A stretch of 43,951 nucleotides of DNA. It comes from Variovorax sp. (GTDB lineage: Bacteria; Pseudomonadota; Gammaproteobacteria; Burkholderiales; Burkholderiaceae_C). This document shows positions 1 through 8,261 of this stretch, piece after piece. The stretch spans positions 1 through 43,951 of the forward strand of contig JAGIBP010000029.1 in assembly GCA_017744285.1 (NCBI GenBank), written 5' to 3'. Made by a program: the position numbers and the translations under genes. Every line of letters starts with the position of its first letter. The first letter of the stretch is position 1. The notes beneath the pieces are model-generated. The model did not search any database. It was not told the DNA's origin and saw only the letters and a list, made by a program, of their open reading frames with translations.

Positions 1-266
1 ATGCCGCGCGGCTGGTCGATGGAGCATTGCTCGCTGATCGACAGGTGCATCGACAGGTGCAGGAACGGGTTCTCGCGCCCGTCCTTGCCATCGTAGACGC
101 GGGCCACGGCCGCCTCCGCGTCGGCCAGGTCGGCGTGGTATTCGGGGTGCTCGTCGATCCAGCGGGCGGCGATGATCTCGAGCGCTTCCATGGGCTCGCC
201 GCGCCTGCTCTTGGCGAAGACGTCGCAGAAGAAGCGGCGGACTTCTTCCTGGGTGGGATTGAACAT
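1..266 (-). CDS. DUF1841 family protein (partial, cut by window edge)
   Basis: The reading frame starts at the ATG at 266-264 and runs off the left edge, so only about 88 N-terminal residues are visible. It opens MFNPTQEEVRRFF and contains the segment NPFLHLSMHLSISEQ, which I recognise as the conserved core of the DUF1841 family, small proteins of about 140 residues common in betaproteobacteria. The family has no established biochemical function. A -10-like hexamer (TAACCT on the minus strand, 278-273) lies 6 bases before the ATG and no Shine-Dalgarno sequence is visible, so the mRNA may be leaderless. The gene is divergent from the LysR gene at 328. Family assignment is confident; function is unknown. 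Confidence 0.8.
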   Translation of the reverse strand, partial: MFNPTQEEVRRFFCDVFAKSRRGEPMEALEIIAARWIDEHPEYHADLADAEAAVARVYDGKDGRENPFLHLSMHLSISEQCSIDQPRG

Positions 267-313
267 GCGCCGAGGTTAGCACCGACCCTCAGGGCGCACA
301 GCGGCGACGCGGC

Positions 314-319
314 TACATT
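314..319 (+). promoter_or_regulatory. Candidate -10 element of the LysR gene
   Basis: TACATT lies 8 bases before the ATG at 328. No convincing -35 box is present 16 to 18 bases upstream. If it is a real promoter, transcription would begin at or very near the start codon. This is a weak call based on position and on similar arrangements elsewhere in the window. Confidence 0.3.
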
Positions 320-327
320 GCGTGCTC

Positions 328-1275
328 ATGGACCGGCTGGAAAACATCGAGACCTTCGTCCGCGTCGCGCAGACCCAGAGCTTCGCGGAGGCGGCGCGGC
401 AGATGCGGGTGGCCAAGTCGGTGGTCACCACGCGCGTGAAGCAGCTCGAGGACCATGTCGGCGCGCCGCTCTTCCATCGCAGCACGCGCGTGGTGCGGCT
501 GAGCGACGTGGGGCAGGCCTTCCTGCGCGACTGCACCGAGCTCGTGGGCCGGGCCAACGACATCATGGACCAGATGCGCGACGCCCGCGCAGGGCCCACG
601 GGCACCTTGCGCATCCATGCGCTGACGGGCTTCGTGCTTGGGCATTTCGCGACCCTGCTGCGTGCCTTCCAGGTCAGCTTCCCGGACATCCACCTGGAGC
701 TGATCGTGAGCGATGCGGTGGTCGATCCGGTCAAGGCAGGCGTCGATTGCGCGCTGCAGATCTTCCCGGCGGCCTCGACGGACCTGGTGTCGCGCCCGCT
801 CTTCCCGGTGCGCCGGGTGTTCTGCGCCACGCCGGAATACCTGCGCGCCAGGGGCGCGCCGGAGAGCCCGCGCGATCTCCACCGGCACACGCTGGGCCTC
901 TATTCGGGCTACCCGACGCGCGACCGGTGGACCTTCCATCGCGCGGGCGAGCAGCTCACGCTCTACATGAGCGCAGCGCTGCTGACCAACAGCGTGCACC
1001 TGCTGCGCGAGTATGCGATGGAGCATGCCGGCATCGTGTGCCTGCCCACGCTGGTGGCTGGCGACGCGATCCTGCGGGGGGACCTGCAGGTGGTGCTGCC
1101 CGAGCACCAGCTCTCGTCGTTCTCGCTCAATGCGGTCTATGCGGGCACCTCGCGCAATGCGTTCAAGCTCAGGCTCTTCATCGAGCACCTCACGGCGGCC
1201 TTCACGCGCGTGCCGCCGTGGGACGCCGCGATGATCGAGCGCGGGCTGATCCCCGAGAGCCTGATCGCGGACTAG
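328..1275 (+). CDS. LysR-type transcriptional regulator
   Basis: A 315-residue protein with an N-terminal winged helix-turn-helix of the LysR family (residues about 1-60, with AEAARQMRVAKSVVTTRV as the recognition region and the typical GAPLFHRSTR ending). A C-terminal periplasmic-binding-like effector domain follows (about 90-300). I chose the ATG at 328 over the in-frame GTG at 322 because it gives the usual MDRLENIETFV start. The gene sits 197 bases upstream of the hydroquinone dioxygenase operon in the same direction, rather than divergently as many LysR regulators do. Regulation of that operon is therefore an inference from adjacency. A palindrome in the gap (1385-1400) contains a T-N11-A core as LysR proteins prefer. 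The effector is unknown; an aromatic compound is likely. Confidence 0.88.
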   Translation: MDRLENIETFVRVAQTQSFAEAARQMRVAKSVVTTRVKQLEDHVGAPLFHRSTRVVRLSDVGQAFLRDCTELVGRANDIMDQMRDARAGPTGTLRIHALTGFVLGHFATLLRAFQVSFPDIHLELIVSDAVVDPVKAGVDCALQIFPAASTDLVSRPLFPVRRVFCATPEYLRARGAPESPRDLHRHTLGLYSGYPTRDRWTFHRAGEQLTLYMSAALLTNSVHLLREYAMEHAGIVCLPTLVAGDAILRGDLQVVLPEHQLSSFSLNAVYAGTSRNAFKLRLFIEHLTAAFTRVPPWDAAMIERGLIPESLIAD

Positions 1276-1384
1276 ACCCTCATCGAGGTCGACCCTGAAG
1301 CCGAATTCCGGCGCCGCCGGTGCGAGGCGATGGCCCGGGTAAACCCTGCCGATTGATCGGTCTGGCCGAACAATGCGGCCCGCA

Positions 1385-1400
1385 TTTGGTCCCTACCAAA
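1385..1400. promoter_or_regulatory. Candidate operator: 6+4+6 palindrome upstream of the hydroquinone operon
   Basis: TTTGGT-CCCT-ACCAAA is a perfect inverted repeat 73 bases before the first dioxygenase ATG. It contains T-N11-A (T at 1386, A at 1398), the loose consensus for LysR-family sites. TAAAGT at 1417-1422 could be a -10 box, which would place the palindrome over the -35 region, where LysR activators commonly bind. The perfect symmetry is seen directly; the role is inferred. Confidence 0.45.
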
Positions 1401-1472
1401 GGCCGGTGGCGTTTCCTAAAGTTCCTTCACCGCAGCGAGAACGCTGCACCGACGGCACCCGAGGAGACACAC

Positions 1473-1982
1473 ATGAGCGCTGCCTACCAGACCCGTTTCG
1501 GGTCCCTCAAGAGCTTCGAGAAGGGCCACGTCGAGCCGATCGCCGATGACGTGCGCCACTACGCTTTCTCGAACTGCTTCGACATCGCGAGCCGGAGCAA
1601 ACCCTACGAGAAGGTGGTGTTCGGCCAGAACCAGATCTACGTGCTCGAGGCGCTGCGGGCCGAGGGCACCTCGCCCTGGTACACCAGCGCGCACGACGAG
1701 TTCGCGCTCGTGATGGACGGCGAGGTCGAGGTGCACCTGGTCAAGCTCGAAGCCGGCCAGACCGTGCCGGACCCCGAGAAGAACGGCGCCGTGCTCGTGA
1801 AGGGCGAGCCCCAGGGCCAGAAGATGGGCTGGATGAAGCTCACGCGCGGCCACCAGGGCCTGCTGCCGAAGAACACGGCCTACCAGTTCCGCGTCGCGGG
1901 CGATCCCGGCGTGGTGGTGCTGCAGACCTGCAAGGGCGAGCTCTCGGTCGAGAGGTGGGCCGATATCTGCCAAGCACATTGA
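1473..1982 (+). CDS. Hydroquinone 1,2-dioxygenase, small (alpha) subunit, HapC/PnpC-like cupin
   Basis: A 169-residue cupin protein. The ATG at 1473 is preceded by GAGGAG at a good distance, so the longer open frame from 1320 is not used. The fold signature is the stretch around WYTSAHDEFALVMDGEVEV (about residues 67-85). In the two-component hydroquinone dioxygenases of Pseudomonas (HapCD, PnpCD) the small subunit is about 160 residues and the iron sits in the large subunit. The gene directly precedes a protein that carries all four iron ligands of the large subunit (18-base gap), which is why I make this call. The complex opens hydroquinone between C1 and C2 to 4-hydroxymuconic semialdehyde in the cytoplasm. 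A substituted hydroquinone or hydroxyquinol is a possible alternative substrate. Confidence 0.75.
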   Translation: MSAAYQTRFGSLKSFEKGHVEPIADDVRHYAFSNCFDIASRSKPYEKVVFGQNQIYVLEALRAEGTSPWYTSAHDEFALVMDGEVEVHLVKLEAGQTVPDPEKNGAVLVKGEPQGQKMGWMKLTRGHQGLLPKNTAYQFRVAGDPGVVVLQTCKGELSVERWADICQAH

Positions 1983-2000
1983 CGTCCCCAGGAGTGAACC

Positions 2001-3008
2001 ATGAACGCACCCGCAGAACTCGCCAAGGTCATCGCGTCCAGGCCCGATGCCACGCACGGCTACAAGGATTTCTCGCTCGGCAGCTTCGGCTTCCACCGCG
2101 ACGAATATTTCGCCCACATCACCTGGAAGACCCGCGATGGCCGGCCGATGAGCCACACGATGGACATCGGCAACTACCTGCGCGCTTTGATGCGCGACGT
2201 GGCCTGGGGCTTCTTCTACGGCTGGGTCAACTTCGACGACGTGGTCGGCACGGTCAACCACTACCAGTCGGTGGACCTCTACGCTGGCAGCTACAACGGC
2301 ACCATGAAGGAAGCCGGCATTGACCTGCTGGAGAATTTCCCCACGGCCCAGATCCGCGCGACCTTCGAGGCGATGCTCGACGACTGGACCAATCAGACCT
2401 TCGATCCGTTCGCGGCGCCGCAGGAAACCGGCACGCCCTATGGTCGAAAGAACGGCAGCAACACTGCGAAGATCACCCGCGCCCGCGAGCTCGCGACGCG
2501 TTGCGTCGGCCTCAAGGGCGATCTCGACCTGCGCAGCGACGAGCGTGGCGCGCCGGTCAACCGCGCCTTCGCCGATGTGCCGCAGGCCCAGCCCGAGTTG
2601 CACCCCGAGCCCGGCTTCGAGAACGAGGTGCACGCCTTCAACCTGTTCGGGTTCCTGAGCCGCTCGCAGGTCACATGGAACCCGAGCTTCACCTCGGTCG
2701 TCAAATACAGCTACATGTGCCCGACCACCGAGGAGCACATCCTGCCGATCATCCACGGCAACGACCGCGTCGAGTGGTTCTTCCAGATGACCGACGAGAT
2801 CCACTGGGACTGCGGCGACAAGAACACCGGCAAGCCCATGGCCCGCGTGATCATGAAGGCCGGCGACATGGCCGCCATGCCCGCCTACTGCCGCCATCAA
2901 GGCTACAGCCCGAAGCGCTCGATGCTGCTGGTCTGGGAGAACGGGTCGCCCAACCTCGTCTACGAGATCCAGAAGGGCGAAAGCCCGCAGATTCCCGTGA
3001 ACTTCTGA
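2001..3008 (+). CDS. Hydroquinone 1,2-dioxygenase, large (beta) subunit, HapD/PnpD-like
   Basis: A 335-residue protein of the length expected for HapD/PnpD. In the PnpCD crystal structure the iron is bound by His256, Asn258, Glu262 and His303. Here the motif IIHGNDRVEWF puts His252, Asn254 and Glu258 at the same relative spacing, and His299 (in AYCRHQ) follows 47 residues after the first His, exactly as in PnpD. This is strong support for a functional Fe(II) extradiol-type hydroquinone dioxygenase of the cupin class. It is translated 18 bases after the small subunit, with AGGAG before its ATG. The aldehyde dehydrogenase for the next step follows 11 bases later. The exact phenolic substrate (hydroquinone, methylated or chlorinated hydroquinone) cannot be read from sequence. 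Confidence 0.82.
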   Translation: MNAPAELAKVIASRPDATHGYKDFSLGSFGFHRDEYFAHITWKTRDGRPMSHTMDIGNYLRALMRDVAWGFFYGWVNFDDVVGTVNHYQSVDLYAGSYNGTMKEAGIDLLENFPTAQIRATFEAMLDDWTNQTFDPFAAPQETGTPYGRKNGSNTAKITRARELATRCVGLKGDLDLRSDERGAPVNRAFADVPQAQPELHPEPGFENEVHAFNLFGFLSRSQVTWNPSFTSVVKYSYMCPTTEEHILPIIHGNDRVEWFFQMTDEIHWDCGDKNTGKPMARVIMKAGDMAAMPAYCRHQGYSPKRSMLLVWENGSPNLVYEIQKGESPQIPVNF

Positions 3009-3019
3009 GTACGTCGACC

Positions 3020-4528
3020 ATGACTCTCCCCGACGTTCAGCAGGCCGCCGGCCTCGCGACGCCCATCCGCCACCAGCTCTTCATCGACGGACGCTTCGTC
3101 GATGCCGAGTCGGGCGAAACGCTCGCGACCCTGAACCCGCACGACAACTCGACCATCGCCCACGTCGCGCTGGCCGGCCGGGCCGACGTCGACAAGGCGG
3201 TGGCGGCGGCCAAGCGCGCCTTTCCGGCCTGGAGCCGCATGGCGGCAGCGGACCGGGGGCAGATTCTGCTGAAGCTGGCGGACCTCATCGAGGCCAACAC
3301 GGAAGAACTCGCGCGGCTCGAATCGCTCGACACCGGGCACCCGGTGCGCGATTCGCGCAGGCTCGACGTGCCGCGCACGGCCGGGTGCTACCGCTACTTC
3401 GGCGGCATGGCCGACAAGTTCCAGGGCGAAACCATTCCGGTCGAGGCGGGCTTCCTCAACTACACGCTGCGCGAGCCGGTCGGCGTGGTCGGCCAGGTGG
3501 TGCCGTGGAACTTTCCGCTGATGTTCACGAGCTGGAAGATGGGCCCCGCGCTCGCGGCCGGCAACTGCATCGTGATGAAGCCGGCGGAGATCACGCCGCT
3601 CACTTCGCTCAAGATCGCGGAGCTGATGGCCGAGGCCGGAATGCCCGACGGCGTCGTCAACATGGTGCCGGGGCTCGGGCATGTGGCCGGCCAGTACATC
3701 GCCGAGCATCCGGAGATCGCGAAGATCGCCTTCACCGGCAGCACCGCGACCGGACGGCGCGTGGTGCAGGCGAGCGCCGGCAACCTCAAGAAGGTGCAGC
3801 TCGAACTCGGCGGCAAGGGGCCGAACATCGTGTTCGAGGACGCCTTCCTGCCGGCCGCGGTCAACGGCAGCGCCTGGGCCATCTTCCACAACCAGGGACA
3901 GGCTTGCATCGCGGGCTCGCGGCTGATGCTGCACGAGAAGATCGCCGATGCATTCCTCGAGCAATTCATCCCGCTCGCGAAGTCGATCCGGCTCGGCAAC
4001 CCGCTGGACGATGCGACGGAGATGGGCCCGCTCACGAGCGCGCAGCACCAGGAGCGCGTGCTGAGCTATGTCGAGGTCGCGAAAGGCGAGGGCGGCGAGG
4101 TCCTTGCGGGCGGCCGCTCGCCGGGCGGCGCGCTGCAGCGCGGCTGTTATGTGGAGCCGACCGTCGTGCGCGCGAATTCGTGGCGCGACCGCGTGGCGCA
4201 GGAAGAAGTCTTCGGCCCCTTCGTCACCGTGCTCACCTTCAGGAACGACGAAGAGGCGATGGAAATCGCCAACGGCACCGACTACGGCCTCGGCAGCGGC
4301 CTGTGGACGGGCAACCTCCAGCGTGCCCACCGTTTCGCGCGCGATCTGCACGCGGGCATGGTCTGGATCAACAGCTACAAGCGGGTGAACCCGGGCTCGC
4401 CTTTCGGCGGCGTCGGCCAGAGCGGCTATGGCCGCGAGATGGGCTTCGACGCGATGCGCGAATACACGCAGGTCAAGAGCGTCTGGGTCAACATCGACGC
4501 GCAGATCCCGCCGCATTTCGCCCGCTGA
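3020..4528 (+). CDS. NAD(P)+-dependent aldehyde dehydrogenase, probably 4-hydroxymuconic semialdehyde dehydrogenase (HapE/PnpE-like)
   Basis: A 502-residue member of the aldehyde dehydrogenase superfamily. Visible motifs are the cofactor-binding PWNFPLMFTSWK (about residue 160), KPAEITPLTSL, FTGSTATGR, the general base Glu in LELGGKGPN, and the nucleophile Cys in QGQACIAGSR (about residue 296). EEVFGPFVTV and the C-terminal NPGSPFGGVGQSGYGRE segment are also present. The general family is certain. The specific role is inferred from its place directly behind both hydroquinone dioxygenase subunits, the same order as in 4-nitrophenol and 4-hydroxyacetophenone gene clusters. There the enzyme oxidises the ring-cleavage semialdehyde to maleylacetate. 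No maleylacetate reductase gene follows, which is unusual for such a cluster. Confidence 0.8.
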   Translation: MTLPDVQQAAGLATPIRHQLFIDGRFVDAESGETLATLNPHDNSTIAHVALAGRADVDKAVAAAKRAFPAWSRMAAADRGQILLKLADLIEANTEELARLESLDTGHPVRDSRRLDVPRTAGCYRYFGGMADKFQGETIPVEAGFLNYTLREPVGVVGQVVPWNFPLMFTSWKMGPALAAGNCIVMKPAEITPLTSLKIAELMAEAGMPDGVVNMVPGLGHVAGQYIAEHPEIAKIAFTGSTATGRRVVQASAGNLKKVQLELGGKGPNIVFEDAFLPAAVNGSAWAIFHNQGQACIAGSRLMLHEKIADAFLEQFIPLAKSIRLGNPLDDATEMGPLTSAQHQERVLSYVEVAKGEGGEVLAGGRSPGGALQRGCYVEPTVVRANSWRDRVAQEEVFGPFVTVLTFRNDEEAMEIANGTDYGLGSGLWTGNLQRAHRFARDLHAGMVWINSYKRVNPGSPFGGVGQSGYGREMGFDAMREYTQVKSVWVNIDAQIPPHFAR

Positions 4529-4639
4529 CCGCGTCCCGGAGCAGCCCCTTCGGGCCGGCCGAGCGCGCCGCGATCCGCCGCGCTGACGCGCCAGCGATGG
4601 TTTGTGCAGAAGAGAAAGAAGACGCGAGAAGGAGACCCC

Positions 4640-5899
4640 ATGACTTGGAATCGCAGACAGTTCACGCAGGCTGCCGCCGCGCTGGCCGCCACCAGCGCCG
4701 TGCCGCACGCCTTGGCGGCCGACACGATCAAGATCGGCTACGTGTCGCCGCAGACCGGACCGCTCGCACCCTTCGGCGAGGCCGACAAGTGGGTCATCGA
4801 CCAGATGAAAGCGGCTTTCAAGGACGGCATCTCGATCGGCGGCAAGAAGTACGCGGTGCAGATCGTGCTGAAGGACAGCCAGTCCAATCCCAACCGCGCG
4901 GGCGAAGTGGCGAACGACCTGATCCTCAAGGACAAGGTCGCGCTGGTGCTCACGGCGGGCACGCCCGAGACGGCCAATCCGGTCAGCGACGCCTGCGAGC
5001 TCAACGAACTCCCGTGCATCTCCAGCGTGGTGCCATGGCAGCCGTGGTTCTTCGGCCGCAAGGGCGATCCGGCCAAAGGCTTCAACTGGACCTACCACCT
5101 CTTCTGGGGGCTGGAGGACGTCATCGCCAACTTCACCAATGGCTGGAAGACGGTGCCGACCAACAAGAAGGTCGGCGGCCTGTTCCCGAACGACGGCGAC
5201 GGCAACGCCTGGGGCGACAAGGAACTGGGCTTCCCGAAGCCGCTGTCGCAGATGGGCTTCACGCTCGTCGACCCCGGCCGCTTCCAGAACGGCACGCAGG
5301 ACTTCAGCGCGCATGTCGCGGCCTTCAAGAACGCCGGCGTGGAAATCGTCACCGGCGTGGTGATCCCGCCCGACGCGAAGACCTTCCTGACCCAGGCGCG
5401 GCAACAGGGGCTGCGGCCGAAGATCATCACGCTCGGCAAGGCGCTGCTGTTCCCGGGAGTGATCGAGGCGCTCGGCGACCTGGGCGACGGGCTCTCGACC
5501 GAGGTGTGGTGGAGTCCGTCGCACCCATTCACGTCGAGTCTCACGAAGCAGGGCGCCAGGTCGCTTGCCGAGGCCTACGAGGCCGGCACGAAGAAGCAAT
5601 GGACGCAGCCGATCGGGTTCGCGCATGCGCTGTTCGAAGTCGCCGCCGATTCACTCTCGCGCGCCAGGTCGTCCAAGGCGGCGGACGTGCGCGATGCGGT
5701 CGCCGCGACCTCGCTCGCCACGGTGGTCGGGCCGGTGAAGTGGGGCGGGCAGGGGCCGTTCAAGAACGTCAGCAAGACGCCGCTGGTGCTCGGGCAGTGG
5801 GGCAAGGGCCAGAAGTTCAAGTACGAGCTGACCATCGTCAGCAACGAGGCCGCGCCCAATATCCCGACCGGCGGCACGCTGCGCCCCATGCCCGCCTGA
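4640..5899 (+). CDS. LIV-type ABC transporter substrate-binding protein, Tat-exported
   Basis: A 419-residue periplasmic binding protein of the Leu/Ile/Val-receptor class (peripla_BP_6). The start at 4640 has GGAG just upstream and gives an N-terminus WNRRQFTQAAAAL with a twin-arginine pair, so Tat export is likely, with cleavage near AHALAAD-type residues 24-27. The mature protein begins with the typical DTIKIGYVSPQTGPLAPFGE. LIV-type receptors next to aromatic catabolic genes often bind aromatic acids or related compounds rather than branched amino acids. The position behind the dioxygenase and dehydrogenase suggests that the ligand is the precursor of hydroquinone, but this is inference. 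It leads a complete transporter set (two ATPases, two permeases). Confidence 0.85.
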   Translation: MTWNRRQFTQAAAALAATSAVPHALAADTIKIGYVSPQTGPLAPFGEADKWVIDQMKAAFKDGISIGGKKYAVQIVLKDSQSNPNRAGEVANDLILKDKVALVLTAGTPETANPVSDACELNELPCISSVVPWQPWFFGRKGDPAKGFNWTYHLFWGLEDVIANFTNGWKTVPTNKKVGGLFPNDGDGNAWGDKELGFPKPLSQMGFTLVDPGRFQNGTQDFSAHVAAFKNAGVEIVTGVVIPPDAKTFLTQARQQGLRPKIITLGKALLFPGVIEALGDLGDGLSTEVWWSPSHPFTSSLTKQGARSLAEAYEAGTKKQWTQPIGFAHALFEVAADSLSRARSSKAADVRDAVAATSLATVVGPVKWGGQGPFKNVSKTPLVLGQWGKGQKFKYELTIVSNEAAPNIPTGGTLRPMPA

Positions 5900-5923
5900 C
5901 CGCGCTGCCGGAAAGCCAAGGCG

Positions 5924-6643
5924 ATGCCCCATCTCGCGTTGCATGCGGTGAGCAAGTCCTACGGCGCGCTCAAGGTCACCGATGCCATCTCGCTCGCGGT
6001 GGCGGAAGGGGAGACGCTGGGCATCCTGGGGCCGAACGGCGCGGGCAAGACGACGCTGTTCAACCTGATCTCGGGGGATGCGCGCGTGGACGCGGGGCGC
6101 GTCGAATACGAAGACGTCGACATCACCGCGCTCAAGCCGCACCAGCGCTGCCATGTGGGCATCGGCCGCAGCTACCAGGTGCCGCAGCCTTTCGGCAACA
6201 TGAGCGTCTTCGAGAACCTCGTGACGGCGGCCTGCTTCGGCGCGCAGCATCGCGAAGAGGAGGCGTGGCAGACCGCGCACGAGGTGCTTGTTCAGACTGG
6301 CCTCATGGCGCACGCCAACAAGCCGGCCGGCGGGCTCACGCTGCTCGATCGCAAGCGCCTCGAGCTGGCGCGGGCGCTCGCGACCCGGCCCAGGCTCCTG
6401 CTGCTCGACGAGATCGCGGGCGGACTCACGGAGCCCGAGGCGAAACAGCTCGTGCAGGAGCTACAGCAGATCAAGGCGCGCGGCGTGACCATGATCTGGA
6501 TCGAGCACGTCGTGCACGCGCTGCTCTCGCTCGCGGACCGGCTCTTCGTCATCAACTTCGGCCAGAAGCTTGCCGAGGGCGAGCCGCACGCGGTGATCGG
6601 CGATCCCGAGGTGCGGCGCGTCTACATGGGGGTGGAAGCATGA
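5924..6643 (+). CDS. LIV-type ABC transporter ATP-binding protein (LivG-like) with divergent signature motif
   Basis: A 239-residue ABC ATPase. Walker A is GPNGAGKTT (about residues 37-45), the Q-loop segment is GRSYQVPQPFGNMSVFEN, and Walker B with catalytic Glu is LLLLDEIAGGL. The H-loop His is in IWIEHVVHAL. The usual LSGGQ/LSYGQQR signature before Walker B is replaced by LTLLDRKRLELARAL, and the D-loop is AGGLTEPE. The replacement may weaken one of the two ATP sites of the heterodimer with the next gene, whose signature is normal. Its stop codon overlaps the start of that ATPase (ATGA), so the two are translationally coupled. Assignment to LivG rests on the position and the PFGNMSVFEN region. 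Confidence 0.88.
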   Translation: MPHLALHAVSKSYGALKVTDAISLAVAEGETLGILGPNGAGKTTLFNLISGDARVDAGRVEYEDVDITALKPHQRCHVGIGRSYQVPQPFGNMSVFENLVTAACFGAQHREEEAWQTAHEVLVQTGLMAHANKPAGGLTLLDRKRLELARALATRPRLLLLDEIAGGLTEPEAKQLVQELQQIKARGVTMIWIEHVVHALLSLADRLFVINFGQKLAEGEPHAVIGDPEVRRVYMGVEA

Positions 6644-7344
6644 CGGCACTGCTCCGCACGCAAGGCCTGCGGGCGTTCTATGGCGACGCGCAAGCCTTGT
6701 TCGGCATCGACTTTTCGCTCTCCCGGGGCGAGGTCGTGGCGATCATCGGCGCCAATGGCGCGGGCAAGTCGACATTGCTCAAATGCTTCACCGGACTGGT
6801 GCGCGCACCGCGCGAGGCGATCCACTTCAAGGGCGAGGCGATGGGCGGCCTGCCGCCCGGCGAGATCGTGCGCCGCGGGGTGGCCATGGTGCCGGAGGGC
6901 CGCCGGCTGTTCCCCAGCCTGAGCGTCGAGGAGAACTTGCAGATGGGCGGACTCGCCGGGCGCCGCGGGGCGTGGAACCTGGAGCGCGTCTACGGGCTCT
7001 TTCCGATCCTTGCCGAAAAGCGCCACAACCCAGGCACCGCGCTATCGGGCGGGCAGCAGCAGATGGTGGCGCTCGGCCGCGCGCTGATGAGCAACCCCGA
7101 GGTGCTGCTGTGCGACGAGCTCTCGCTCGGTCTCGCGCCGATCGTGATCCACGAGATCTACGCGGCCATGCCCACGCTGGTGCGCGAGGGCATGACGGTG
7201 GTGATCGTGGAGCAGGACGTGCTCATGGCGCAGCGCGTGTCCAGGCGCATCTACTGCCTGCAAGAAGGGCGCGTGTCGCTGCAGGGGCGTTCCGATGCGC
7301 TCTCGCGCGAGCAGATCTCGCAGGCGTACTTCGGCTTGAAATGA
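6640..7344 (+). CDS. LIV-type ABC transporter ATP-binding protein (LivF-like)
   Basis: A 234-residue ABC ATPase starting at the ATG that overlaps the stop of the preceding ATPase by four bases. Walker A is GANGAGKST, the signature is ALSGGQQQMVALGRAL, Walker B is VLLCDELSLGLAP, and VVIVEQDV carries a Gln where many ABC proteins have the H-loop His, as is usual for LivF. The length matches LivF. It forms the second nucleotide-binding domain of the importer. The permease genes follow after a 52-base gap. Confidence 0.9.
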   Translation: MTALLRTQGLRAFYGDAQALFGIDFSLSRGEVVAIIGANGAGKSTLLKCFTGLVRAPREAIHFKGEAMGGLPPGEIVRRGVAMVPEGRRLFPSLSVEENLQMGGLAGRRGAWNLERVYGLFPILAEKRHNPGTALSGGQQQMVALGRALMSNPEVLLCDELSLGLAPIVIHEIYAAMPTLVREGMTVVIVEQDVLMAQRVSRRIYCLQEGRVSLQGRSDALSREQISQAYFGLK

Positions 7345-7396
7345 AAACACCCCGTGGCGCGAGTGGGCGCGGTGGAAAACCGAACGGAGACCTCCA

Positions 7397-8257
7397 GTGC
7401 TTGAAACCATCGTCCAGGGCGTGTTGCTCGGCGGCCTCTACACGCTGTTCGCGCTCGGCCAGTCGCTGATGTTCGGCGTGATGCGCCTGACCAACACCGC
7501 GCAGGGCGACTTCATCATCCTCGGCGCCTTCGCGGTGATCGCGGGCACGTCCTTGTTCGGCGATGCGCCGCTGCTGGTCTCGCTCGCGGTGCTGCCGGTG
7601 GCGTTCGGCTTCGGCTATGCGCTGCAGCGCTACGTGCTCAACGGCACGCTGGGCAAGGACCCGCTGCCCTCGCTGGTCGTCACCTTCGGTCTCTCGATCG
7701 TGATCCAGAACCTTCTGCTGGAACTGTTCTCGGCCGACCCGCGCTCGATCGAGACCGGCGGGCTCAACACGCAGGGGCTGCGCCTGGGCGACACGCTTTC
7801 GGTGGGCGTGCTGCCGCTGATCGTCCTGGCGGTCGCGCTGGCCGCGACCGGCGGCCTGCAGTGGCTGTTCGCGAACACCGCGCTCGGGCGCTCGTTCCGC
7901 GCGGTGTCGGACGACCGCGAGATCGCCGAGCTCATGGGCCTGAACGCGAAGAAGGTCTATGCGCTCGCCACCGCCATCGCCTTCGTGCTGATCGCGATCG
8001 CCGGCGCATTGCAGGGCATGCGCACCACGGTGTCGCCTTCCGACGGGCCGCTGCTGCTGCTCTTCGCCTTCGAGGCCGTGATCATCGGCGGCATGGGCTC
8101 GTTCTGGGGCACGCTCGCGGGCGCGATGATCCTCGGCATCACGCAGCAGATCGGCTTCCGGCTCGACCCGGGGTGGGGCATCTGGATCGGGCACCTGGTG
8201 TTCCTGCTCGTGCTGGTGGTGCGGCCGCAGGGACTGTTCCCCAAGACGCGTGGATGA
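7397..8257 (+). CDS. LIV-type ABC transporter permease (LivH-like)
   Basis: A 286-residue hydrophobic protein starting with GTG at 7397 and preceded by CGGAG. It has about eight membrane segments and the family features MRLTNTAQGDFIILGAF near residue 25-40 and AVSDDREIAELMGLNAKKVY, the cytoplasmic coupling loop that contacts the ATPases. The last segment (GGMGSFWGTLAGAMILGI) is typical of LivH. The end overlaps the next reading frame if that gene uses its upstream GTG. It forms one half of the inner-membrane channel. Confidence 0.9.
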   Translation: MLETIVQGVLLGGLYTLFALGQSLMFGVMRLTNTAQGDFIILGAFAVIAGTSLFGDAPLLVSLAVLPVAFGFGYALQRYVLNGTLGKDPLPSLVVTFGLSIVIQNLLLELFSADPRSIETGGLNTQGLRLGDTLSVGVLPLIVLAVALAATGGLQWLFANTALGRSFRAVSDDREIAELMGLNAKKVYALATAIAFVLIAIAGALQGMRTTVSPSDGPLLLLFAFEAVIIGGMGSFWGTLAGAMILGITQQIGFRLDPGWGIWIGHLVFLLVLVVRPQGLFPKTRG

Positions 8258-8261
8258 CGAC

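Noticed and set aside
2960..5626. Long minus-strand open frame of 888 codons opposite the aldehyde dehydrogenase and receptor genes
   Set aside because: Shadow of GC-rich coding DNA: Arg/Ala/His-rich composition, no domain, and it lies fully opposite clear genes.
3385..6639. Upstream part of the frame that ends as the LivF-like ATPase
   Set aside because: It overlaps three real genes in another frame. The true start is the ATG at 6640, overlapping the previous stop.
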